Part shown: positions 1 through 4,878 of the stretch, piece after piece
Position numbering within the stretch: position 1 is the stretch's first letter
Layout: every line of letters starts with the position of its first letter
Program-made: the position numbers and the translations under genes
Notes under the pieces: generated by a model
Seen by the model: the letters and a program-made list of their open reading frames with translations, nothing else
What the model was told of the DNA's origin: nothing
Database searches by the model: none
From: an uncultured Prevotella sp.
GTDB lineage: Bacteria > Bacteroidota > Bacteroidia > Bacteroidales > Bacteroidaceae
DNA length: 10,901 nucleotides
NCBI GenBank assembly: GCA_900554835.1
Contig: USJD01000120.1
Coordinates: forward strand, 1-10,901
Direction: 5' to 3'

Positions 1-2
1 AA

Positions 3-150
3 GTCATTTTCGGTCATTTTCATTTTCAATTTTCTTCCTTTCACGCCACTATCCATGGCCACAACGAGTTTTCTGCCAAGGCCTGTCCTTGTTTCGACGT
101 GAAGAAGGAATTGGCTCCCTATTTTGATAAGGGACGTACGCCTTTTTCCT
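3..150 (+). pseudogene. Tail of N-acetylmuramoyl-L-alanine amidase (T7-lysozyme type), 5' truncated
   Basis: The plus frame open from position 3 to the stop at 270-272 encodes, at about 42-125, HATIHGHNEFSAKACPCFD followed by a Lys/Glu-rich stretch. In the T7-lysozyme-like amidase family this is the C-terminal zinc-binding segment, where a His and the Cys of KACP hold the metal. These enzymes cleave the muramoyl-alanine bond of peptidoglycan, and in Bacteroidota they are often cargo of prophages and integrative elements. The N-terminal two thirds is not in this frame: before codon 42 the sequence is only T-rich repeat-like DNA. After about 145 the similarity ends and a different gene tail begins. 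No start codon with family similarity is visible, so I call it a remnant. The whole gene could only exist if it were split by a rearrangement upstream of the window. Confidence 0.6.
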
Positions 151-189
151 ATTCCTTACTGATTCTTTGTTTCAGTATGCGGTGTGGAT

Positions 190-291
190 GCTTTTATCGA
201 AACCCGTCGGATGCTGCACCCAAGTTATTTCGCCAAGTGTTTCCAGAAGCAATTTGGAATGAAACCGGGTGAGTTTATGGAACAAAGATAG
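190..291 (+). pseudogene. Tail of an AraC-family DNA-binding domain, 5' truncated
   Basis: A plus frame different from the amidase frame ends at the TAG at 289-291 and encodes HPSYFAKCFQKQFGMKPGEF. This is the second helix-turn-helix of AraC/XylS regulators, whose usual form is SYFsKcFKkqFGmtPseF. Only about 30 residues of the normal ~100-residue domain remain, and an in-frame stop lies at 160-162. The sensor domain and the first helix-turn-helix are absent. The fragment overlaps the end of the amidase frame, so the two tails were joined by deletion or recombination somewhere around 145-205. It cannot function as a regulator. Confidence 0.55.
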
Positions 292-342
292 TCATTTGGG
301 TGATTTATTCTCTTTTTTGGTTGGTTTTTGAAAGAAAAATCG

Positions 343-350
343 TAATTTTG
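343..350 (+). promoter_or_regulatory. Possible promoter upstream of the 23-bp repeats
   Basis: TAATTTTG at 343-350, followed by CAG, matches the Bacteroidota -7 box TAnnTTTG. The nearest TTTG is at 316-319, 23 bp upstream, slightly longer than the usual 19-21. If active, its transcript would start just before the 23-bp repeats and run into the symporter tail. Confidence 0.35.
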
Positions 351-365
351 CAGACAAAAGTGAAA

Positions 366-457
366 CTATTCAATTTTTGATAGACAAACTTTTCAATATT
401 TGATAGATATTCTTTTCAATTTTTGATAGATATACTATTCTATATTTGATAGATAAA
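366..457 (+). repeat. Four perfect-period 23-bp tandem repeats
   Basis: Units lie at 366-388, 389-411, 412-434 and 435-457 with no gap between them. All share a core close to TTCAATTTTTGATAGA, with a few A/T substitutions (unit 4 has TTCTATATTTGATAGA), and vary mainly in the last four or five bases. The array ends exactly where similarity to the AGCS symporter tail starts, and its last unit supplies the TTG codon at 446 from which the symporter-tail frame can be read. 23 bp is not a multiple of three, so the array is not a coding repeat. Confidence 0.85.
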
Positions 458-835
458 TTAATTGGTAACATTGGAAATCCTTTTGTGGCTGTGATGATAT
501 GGCTTTTTGCTTTTAGTAGTATCATTGGCAATTACTATTATGGCGAAACCAACGTGAGATATATCAAGGATTCCAAGTTAGGAGTATTCATCTATCGTCT
601 TGCTGTGGCTGCGATGGTGATGATAGGAGCCGTTGTCTCGCTTGATTTTGCCTGGAGTTTTGCCGACATCACGATGGCGTTGCTCACCCTGTGCAATCTG
701 GTGGCCATCGTCTTGCTTTCCCGTCAGGCGGTTTTCTTGCTTCAGGATTATCGCAAGCAGAAGAAAGAGGGAAAGAATCCTGTTTTCAAAAAGGATATGA
801 TGCCGGAAATTGCAGATCAGTTGGAGGCGTGGTAA
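446..835 (+). pseudogene. C-terminal fragment of an AGCS-family sodium:amino-acid symporter
   Basis: The 129-residue frame matches the end of the alanine/glycine:cation symporter (AGCS) family. Visible features are the strongly conserved FAFSSIIGNYYYGE at residues 21-34, two further membrane segments (about 48-68 and 76-97), and the typical cytoplasmic tail with LQDYRKQKKEGKNPVF. Complete members are about 450 residues with around ten membrane segments, so roughly 70% is missing from the N-terminus, including the substrate-binding core. No ATG precedes the conserved part: the frame opens with TTG inside the last 23-bp repeat, and the first in-frame ATG is at 494. The reading frame itself is undamaged, which suggests recent truncation or selection on the short product. 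I consider it a non-functional tail rather than a small membrane protein, but the preceding -7-like box leaves expression possible. Confidence 0.8.
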
Positions 836-932
836 TACTGTCTCTGATTTGCAACAAATTCGTAGATTGAAAGAAAATTCAAACGATACATCATTCAGAA
901 TATAATAAGGTATAAATTAATAATGTATAGAT

Positions 933-1466
933 ATGAAAAAGATTTTATTATTCTTGTCTTTGGTGGTAGCTATGGTTTGTAAGGCACAAACCAAGCAGGA
1001 GTTGTTGCCTGTGGGTACAATGGCACCAGATTTTACAGTTACAGATAGCGTGACGGGGAAGAAATTGTTCAGCCTTTCTGAATTGCGCACTCAAGTTACA
1101 GCTGATGGTAAGGTGAAGGCTGGAGTCTGGGTGGTTCTCGATTTCTGGGCTTCCTGGTGTCCTGATTGCCGTAAGGATATGCCTACCGTGAAGAAGATAG
1201 ATGAAAAATATGGTGAGAAAATCAAACTTATCGGTGTTTCATTTGATACTGACAAGGCGAAGATGAATGGTTATCTCTCAGCCAATCAGTATTCATGGTT
1301 GCAGTATTCAGAATTCAAGAAATGGAAAGAAACTCAGATATCTAAAGATTATCATATCTCATGGATTCCAACCTCTTATCTCATAGATCCAGATGGAAAA
1401 ATTGCTTTTTCTACTCTGAATGCTGAGGAAATGCTTGAAAAACTTGATTCTTTGGAGGCTGAATGA
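933..1466 (+). CDS. Exported TlpA/ResA-like thioredoxin-fold protein
   Basis: This 177-residue protein has an N-terminal signal peptide (MKKILLFLSLVVAMVCKA, cleavage likely before Gln19). A thioredoxin fold of the AhpC-TSA/TlpA type follows: PVGTMAPDFTV at 26-36, then VVLDFWASWCPDC with the redox pair Cys76 and Cys79, and the cis-proline in WIPTSYLIDPDG (Pro146). TlpA-like proteins act in the periplasm, usually reducing disulfides in exported proteins or cytochrome c precursors. The CPDC active site is less common than CPPC or CxHC, so its redox potential may differ. An insertion, LRTQVTADGKVKAG at 51-64, lies just before the active-site strand. The gene stands alone on its strand: the symporter tail lies 97 bp upstream and a strong terminator follows. 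I found no convincing -33/-7 promoter in the upstream gap. Assignment to the superfamily is firm, the substrate is unknown. Confidence 0.9.
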   Translation: MKKILLFLSLVVAMVCKAQTKQELLPVGTMAPDFTVTDSVTGKKLFSLSELRTQVTADGKVKAGVWVVLDFWASWCPDCRKDMPTVKKIDEKYGEKIKLIGVSFDTDKAKMNGYLSANQYSWLQYSEFKKWKETQISKDYHISWIPTSYLIDPDGKIAFSTLNAEEMLEKLDSLEAE

Positions 1467-1473
1467 TAGAAGA

Positions 1474-1515
1474 AATGAGGATGTATCAAAACATGATGTT
1501 TGGTACATCCTCATT
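1474..1515. terminator. Strong hairpin terminator between convergent genes
   Basis: The arms 1474-1490 and 1499-1515 are 17 bases each and fully paired apart from one G-T wobble, with an 8-base loop (ACATGATG). The hairpin begins 8 bp after the TlpA-like stop codon. The downstream side is AT-rich, but there is no long uninterrupted T run. Its position between two converging genes suggests that it ends transcription from both sides. Confidence 0.8.
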
Positions 1516-1553
1516 ATATTATAATAGTCTTTAGATATTTTCTTTTCCTATCA

Positions 1554-2054
1554 TTATAATGCCATTCCTGCTTCGTATGAAGCATATTGATAACTTGTAT
1601 TCTCGTAATACATCGAACTATTGTAGTTGTCAATTTTTGTGACTATCCATGAATTATAAACCTTGATAAGCGCTTCAATGACATCAGTTTTTGTATGCTC
1701 TGCGACTTCAACAATGAGTCGTTGCATAACTCTACCTATTTCCCAATGAGTTGGGACTTTTTCATGAATGAGGGAAATGTTGTCGTAAGTCCCCTTGCTA
1801 ATTTGTTGGTTTTCCACGATTTCTTCCGTAATCTTGTCAATATTCTCGCAATGATATACATCGGCAAAATCGAAGTAATGAGTCAGACGTTTTCTTCCCA
1901 AGGCATTAACGATAATTTTGCGCTCATTCTTTGTCTTGCGAGCTACATATTCGATTAAACTGCAGAGGTAGAACAGGTTGTTCATTTTCTGCTGCTCACG
2001 ACCTGGAGTTCCAGTAATCTCCTGTATATGGTTCTTGTCGTCTATGATTTTCAT
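1554..2054 (-). CDS. DUF3791-like protein, partner of the ART-like gene (putative antitoxin)
   Basis: This 166-residue soluble protein has no signal peptide. Residues 25-82 (FYLCSLIEYVARKTKNER onward to TEEIVEN) resemble DUF3791, a short helical domain that in Bacteroidota is commonly encoded next to DUF3990 proteins. The second half (about 100-145) is another predicted helical segment, and the tail (140-163) is rich in Tyr, Ser and Asn. The start codon overlaps the stop of the upstream gene by four bases (ATGA, positions 2054-2051), a sign of translational coupling and the reason I choose this start over Met24. The two-gene layout fits a toxin-antitoxin or effector-immunity arrangement with the enzyme encoded first. 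That role is an inference from context. The family name is moderately sure, and no catalytic motif is visible. Confidence 0.7.
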   Translation of the reverse strand: MKIIDDKNHIQEITGTPGREQQKMNNLFYLCSLIEYVARKTKNERKIIVNALGRKRLTHYFDFADVYHCENIDKITEEIVENQQISKGTYDNISLIHEKVPTHWEIGRVMQRLIVEVAEHTKTDVIEALIKVYNSWIVTKIDNYNSSMYYENTSYQYASYEAGMAL

Positions 2055-2506
2055 ACTTCTTCAAATCCTTTATGAGTGATACATTTCAAAGCTTCAGAGG
2101 TGCAGAATACGATCTGATTAGCAGGATACTTGAATTTTGCCATTACCCAGAATTGCTCCCTTGTATAGATCCCATTCATGAAATCTGCTACGTAGTTGTA
2201 TATCTGATCGTCTGCCATAGGACCTGTGACGATATCGTAACCATGTGGCTTTCCTAACCGGCATGCTACTACGAAGTCTAACCATTCATCTGTCAAGTCC
2301 TCGAATTTCTTGATTTTAAGGGAAGGATTTTCTTGATACTCATAAATGTTAACTATAGGAGTGTCGTATCTGCCTGCCCATCTTGCAGCTTGATGCTTGA
2401 GAGTTGTGCAATAGAATCCATTGCCGAAATCTTTGGTGAATCTTCCATCCATAAATTTTGGCTGTTCTATAATCGTATAACTCCCATGATATATTGTTTG
2501 CGCCAT
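2051..2506 (-). CDS. DUF3990 family, ADP-ribosyltransferase-like protein (putative toxin)
   Basis: This 151-residue cytoplasmic protein shows the pattern of DUF3990, which I recall as belonging to the ADP-ribosyltransferase clan. The features are YHGS at 6-9, DFGNGFYCT at 26-34, ITEM-like WLDFVVACR at 76-83, HGYDIVTGPMADD at 88-100 and ANQIVFCT at 129-136 near the C-terminus. By analogy with H-Y-E/Q type transferases, His7, Tyr32 and Gln131 are candidates for the NAD-binding and catalytic residues. Such enzymes transfer ADP-ribose from NAD to a target or consume NAD. It is the first gene of a coupled pair, driven by a clear promoter 30-60 bp upstream. The target is unknown and activity is not proven by sequence. 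A housekeeping role cannot be excluded, but this family is typical of accessory toxin-like modules. Confidence 0.75.
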   Translation of the reverse strand: MAQTIYHGSYTIIEQPKFMDGRFTKDFGNGFYCTTLKHQAARWAGRYDTPIVNIYEYQENPSLKIKKFEDLTDEWLDFVVACRLGKPHGYDIVTGPMADDQIYNYVADFMNGIYTREQFWVMAKFKYPANQIVFCTSEALKCITHKGFEEV

Positions 2507-2533
2507 TATCTTTCTAAATATATAATTTCACCG

Positions 2534-2565
2534 CAAATTTACGTTTTTTATTTCTAATTTCCAAA
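2534..2565 (-). promoter_or_regulatory. Promoter of the DUF3990/DUF3791 operon
   Basis: Read on the minus strand: TTTG at 2565-2562, a 20-bp spacer, then TAAATTTG at 2541-2534. This is a perfect Bacteroidota -33/-7 pair. It lies 27 bp before the ATG of the ART-like gene and supports transcription of both genes as one unit. Confidence 0.8.
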
Positions 2566-2619
2566 CATTTATGAGTGAAAGTGTCTCAGACTCGAAATTT
2601 AATAATGGTTTTCAAAATA

Positions 2620-3165
2620 TCATTTTACTTCACTCAACTTGCCTGTCTGGGAGTCGATGATATAACCATGCAGATTGACATCCTTGGGAACGAGAGGGTG
2701 GTTACGAATGGTGTTGACTGTATTTCTGACAGAATCCTCTGTATCGTGAAAACCTTCCAGCCAATGATCAAGGTCGATACCGCAAAGTCCTATGGTATCA
2801 ATGATATCCTGATGGATTCCTCTCTTGACCATGAGTTCCTTCATCTGTTGTCCGTTCATGTGGCAGGCACCACAGTTGGAATGGGCGATGACCATGATTT
2901 CCTCTACTCCCAATTCGTAGATGGCAACCAGGAGGCTGCGCATGGCTGAGTCAAATGGGCTGATGACCAGTCCGCCTGCATTCTTGATGAGTTTAGCATC
3001 ACCATTTTTCAGTCCGAGTGCTGCTGGCAGGAGTGCTGTCAGTCTGGTATCCATACAAGATAAGATAGCAAGTTTCTTGTCTGGGTACTTGCTGGTTAAA
3101 TACTTCTCGTAGTCTTTGTTGGCTACGAATTGTTCGTTATACTTGATAATTTCTTCAATGATCAT
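2620..3165 (-). CDS. Beta-class carbonic anhydrase
   Basis: This 181-residue enzyme interconverts carbon dioxide and bicarbonate in the cytoplasm. The beta-class zinc site is complete: SCMDTRL gives Cys37 and the catalytic Asp39-Arg41 dyad, and AHSNCGACHM gives His95 and Cys98. KNAGG at 61-65 and the surrounding strand order are also typical. The short length and CMDTR motif fit the small bacterial clade rather than the plant type. In anaerobes of this group the enzyme supplies bicarbonate for carboxylation reactions such as the route to succinate. No convincing promoter lies directly before the ATG; -7-like sequences are found further upstream at 3308-3315 and 3576-3583. Its mRNA may therefore have a long leader that includes a 22-codon frame and possibly the 22-bp repeat array. 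Confidence 0.95.
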   Translation of the reverse strand: MIIEEIIKYNEQFVANKDYEKYLTSKYPDKKLAILSCMDTRLTALLPAALGLKNGDAKLIKNAGGLVISPFDSAMRSLLVAIYELGVEEIMVIAHSNCGACHMNGQQMKELMVKRGIHQDIIDTIGLCGIDLDHWLEGFHDTEDSVRNTVNTIRNHPLVPKDVNLHGYIIDSQTGKLSEVK

Positions 3166-3210
3166 AGTGTCTATTTTATGGTGAAATCAAAGTAATCCAG
3201 ATCCCGATTT

Positions 3211-3279
3211 TTATTCTTCCTTGATAATCCAATCACTAATCGTTCGCTGATTGCTATCGAAAATTACTATTTTTGCCAT
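3211..3279 (-). CDS. 22-codon frame in the carbonic anhydrase leader
   Basis: The ATG is at 3279-3277 and the stop at 3213-3211, ending 45 bp before the carbonic anhydrase start on the same strand. The product begins MAKIVIFDSNQRT and ends SDWIIKEE. The open frame continues upstream of the ATG to a stop at 3315-3313 through a Lys/Arg-rich stretch (AKRKARGN). The composition looks protein-like, but I recognise no family. It could be a leader peptide, a small protein, or the last piece of a decayed gene. Confidence 0.3.
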   Translation of the reverse strand: MAKIVIFDSNQRTISDWIIKEE

Positions 3280-3307
3280 ATTTCCACGTGCTTTACGTTT
3301 TGCGCTG

Positions 3308-3339
3308 CTAAATTACAAAGAAAATCTGAATTAGCCAAG
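3308..3339 (-). promoter_or_regulatory. Weak promoter candidate for the carbonic anhydrase unit
   Basis: On the minus strand, CTTG at 3339-3336, a 20-bp spacer and TAATTTAG at 3315-3308 differ from TTTG / TAnnTTTG by one base in each box. It would start transcription just ahead of the 22-codon frame. The spacing is right but the boxes are imperfect. Confidence 0.35.
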
Positions 3340-3374
3340 CATAAATTCAAATATTTCCCTTTCTGTTTCTAACT

Positions 3375-3543
3375 AAGTCATTTGGCACTGGTAAGCAAGT
3401 CATTTAGGGTTGCTAAACAAGTCATTTACAGGTGCTAAACAAGTCATTTCCGAGTGCTAAACAAGTCATTTCCAACCTCTCAATAAGTCGTTTCCTCATT
3501 GTAAACAAGTCATTTGTTCTTTTCAAACAAGTCATTTCTGTTT
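3375..3543. repeat. Eight-unit array, exact 22-bp period, core AAGTCATTT
   Basis: Cores start at 3375, 3397, 3419, 3441, 3463, 3485, 3507 and 3529, always 22 bp apart. Seven are exactly AAGTCATTT and one (3485) is AAGTCGTTT. Each core is followed by six bases that differ in every unit (for example GGCACT, AGGGTT, ACAGGT, CCGAGT) and then by a seven-base segment close to GCTAAAC in the middle units, degenerating towards the ends. 22 bp is about two helical turns, so all cores lie on one face of the helix. The spacers are far too short for CRISPR and the period is not a multiple of three. Confidence 0.9.
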
Positions 3544-3575
3544 TCATCTTTTCGCTGTTTTATTGATTTTGGCTG

Positions 3576-3583
3576 CAAAGGTA
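3576..3583 (-). promoter_or_regulatory. Minus-strand -7 box that would transcribe the 22-bp array
   Basis: Minus-strand TACCTTTG (3583-3576), followed by CAGCC, is a perfect -7 box of the same form as the one before the barrel gene. About 20 bp upstream there is only a T-rich stretch instead of TTTG. If used, transcription would run through the whole 22-bp array towards the carbonic anhydrase gene. Confidence 0.4.
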
Positions 3584-3619
3584 GTAAAAAACAGCTAAGA
3601 AAAAAAGAGTATATAAAAG

Positions 3620-3735
3620 TGTCACCTGTCACCGTTTTCTGCCAAGCTCTTTATTGGAGCCAGTTTGTTGGGTGACACCAGTGACACGAGTTTTCACTGT
3701 TTTTGTGGAGGTGCCTGTCACCCCTGTCACCCAAC
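3620..3735. repeat. Paired TGTCACC heptamers forming competing inverted repeats
   Basis: TGTCACC occurs at 3620-3626 and 3627-3633 (direct, abutting), as GGTGACA at 3671-3677 with near-match AGTGACA at 3680-3686 (inverted), and again as TGTCACC at 3716-3722 and 3725-3731. The outer extension is perfect: GTTGGGTGACA at 3667-3677 is the reverse complement of TGTCACCCAAC at 3725-3735. The central pair can therefore base-pair with either the left pair or the right pair, but not with both at once. Confidence 0.8.
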
Positions 3736-3881
3736 GATATGCAGAAAATAGTGGACAAAATATATCCTATTTCTGTTTGTTTGCATGTTTGTCTCATCAA
3801 AATTAGGAGAAAGTGCTCTTCTGACGTAATAAAATAGACGATGAAACGTTTTACTTAAAAGAACAATAAATTGTGATTAAC

Positions 3882-4625
3882 ATGAAAACAATTAAATCTT
3901 TTGTTGGATTAGCATTCGTTCTGTTTGCATCCTTCTTTGTGGTTTCCTGCAATGATGATGTCGAAGAAACATTCGAGCAACAATGGGCTTCGGTATTGGA
4001 CAATCATGGCTGCAACTACGACTATAGTGACGATGGAAAATGTTTTGGTGATGGTGGCGGTATCAGCAAAGAAAACTTTGACAAAGTGATTGTTGGTCAT
4101 GGCTGGAAGCACTACGGCACATGGGAAATAGACAAGTATGGCAAAAGGCTGCCTCTCGAATATTATCACAACACAATTGGTGTATCTCCAGATAATTACT
4201 ATTTTGATAGTAACACTAAATTAACTATTTATTACTATCGTTCAAATACGGCTGGAAGTGCTATAAAGAAGAGTGAAGTAGCATATACTTTCAATGGTAA
4301 ATACAAAGGAACGTCACGCACAGTCCTATTGCTTGACAATAAAAAATACATTCAAATCACTGGCTGGACAAGGGGTGAGCAACCTACTTTCTGCATAGTT
4401 CACCCATTGGGAGTAAAATCCAATGGAGAAACCCTCTATGGCGTTTCCCTCTATGTACAAATGACTGATACAGAACTGAAATCAATGCAGGAGAGTGTAT
4501 CCTACTTATGTCAAGCACAAAGACAGAATTGTCATCCGCATTCCCCTCATTCCGCAGTACAATACACCAGAAGATCAGAAGCGCAGTCAATAAGCCTTAG
4601 AAGAATTGGGATTTGTAAATTTTGA
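3882..4625 (+). CDS. Lipoprotein of unknown function with an aberrant C-terminus
   Basis: The start is the ATG at 3882 (the GTG at 3873 adds only three residues). Residues 1-22 form a lipoprotein signal peptide with lipobox VVSC and lipidated Cys23. The acidic stretch after it (NDDVEE) resembles the export signal that sends lipoproteins to the cell surface in Bacteroidota. The mature part is rich in Tyr, Gly and Asp, with likely beta-strands (LTIYYYRS, TVLLLDNKKYIQITGW, LYGVSLYVQM), and I recognise no family. From about codon 206 (position 4497) the character changes to Cys, His, Arg, Gln and Ser. In the same stretch another frame (4480-4590) reads far more naturally, so the true end may have been lost by a frameshift or by fusion to foreign DNA. 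No partner gene or terminator follows. Confidence 0.65.
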   Translation: MKTIKSFVGLAFVLFASFFVVSCNDDVEETFEQQWASVLDNHGCNYDYSDDGKCFGDGGGISKENFDKVIVGHGWKHYGTWEIDKYGKRLPLEYYHNTIGVSPDNYYFDSNTKLTIYYYRSNTAGSAIKKSEVAYTFNGKYKGTSRTVLLLDNKKYIQITGWTRGEQPTFCIVHPLGVKSNGETLYGVSLYVQMTDTELKSMQESVSYLCQAQRQNCHPHSPHSAVQYTRRSEAQSISLRRIGICKF

Positions 4626-4653
4626 TGTATTTGAGTATATAGTTAGAGCATAG
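4480..4653 (+). pseudogene. Out-of-frame coding-like remnant at the lipoprotein 3' end
   Basis: The frame read from 4480 (just after a TGA at 4477-4479) encodes YPTYVKHKDRIVIRIPLIPQ, then YNTPEDQKRSQ, meets TAA at 4591-4593, and continues as ALEELGFVNFDVFEYIVRA to TAG at 4651-4653. Hydrophobic alternation and Pro, Asp and Glu content look like real protein, unlike the overlapping lipoprotein frame. It is either the shifted native C-terminus of the lipoprotein or the tail of another gene. I do not recognise the family. Confidence 0.35.
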
Positions 4654-4714
4654 AACTTCGCATATAGGTTTTCTATATATTTATTGCTATCGTGAGTATG
4701 TGTATGTTTTGGAC

Positions 4715-4864
4715 TTACCTGCTTTTTGGCTCCTTGGCAATAGGAATCATCTGAATAGTGTTAGCCATTTTTTATGCCGACGATTCAGGTGGAACGATTG
4801 GTGGTGGAGGATTGCCTTGGCGCCTATAATCTTCAAGTAGCCAGATAATCCTCCTGTTTTTATC
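4715..4864 (-). other. Two short coding-like stretches downstream of the AAA-ATPase gene
   Basis: On the minus strand, 4864-4772 is an open frame of 30 codons without a start, ending YRRQGNPPPPIVPPESSA then stop. Three bases later an ATG at 4768 opens a 17-codon frame, MANTIQMIPIAKEPKSR, ending at 4715. The proline-rich composition looks like the tail of a genuine protein. They are probably leftovers of genes broken when the AAA-ATPase gene lost its 3' end. The remaining DNA from 4654 to 4714 shows nothing I can name. Confidence 0.3.
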
Positions 4865-4878
4865 TTATGCCTTTTCGA

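Larger units (their letters stand above)
3166..3872. other. 707-bp gene-poor region with repeats and hairpins
   Basis: No gene of normal size is present. From left to right it holds a 22-codon minus-strand frame (3279-3211), a weak minus-strand promoter (3308-3339), the eight-unit 22-bp array (3375-3543), a second minus-strand -7-like box (3576-3583), and the TGTCACC heptamer cluster (3620-3735). A T- and TTTG-rich stretch leads to the lipoprotein gene, and I could not identify a clean promoter for that gene within it. Confidence 0.7.

Noticed and set aside
1695..1958. 87-codon plus-strand frame opposite the DUF3791-like gene
   Set aside because: It is an antisense shadow of a well-supported gene, with no signal, family match or promoter.
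3422..3535. 37-codon minus-strand frame running through the 22-bp array (MTCLKRTNDLF...)
   Set aside because: It arises because each array unit contains ATGACTTG. The 22-bp period shifts the frame at every unit, so conserved array bases give unrelated codons, and the product has no protein-like pattern.
3375..3543. CRISPR array
   Set aside because: The variable part is only six bases and the conserved part about 16 with strong decay at both ends. CRISPR needs spacers of about 30 bases, and no cas gene is present.
4755..4829. Plus-strand frame FYADDSGGTIGGGGLPWRL
   Set aside because: It has no good start codon, and its Gly-rich run is the antisense of the Pro-rich minus-strand frame, which looks more like real protein.
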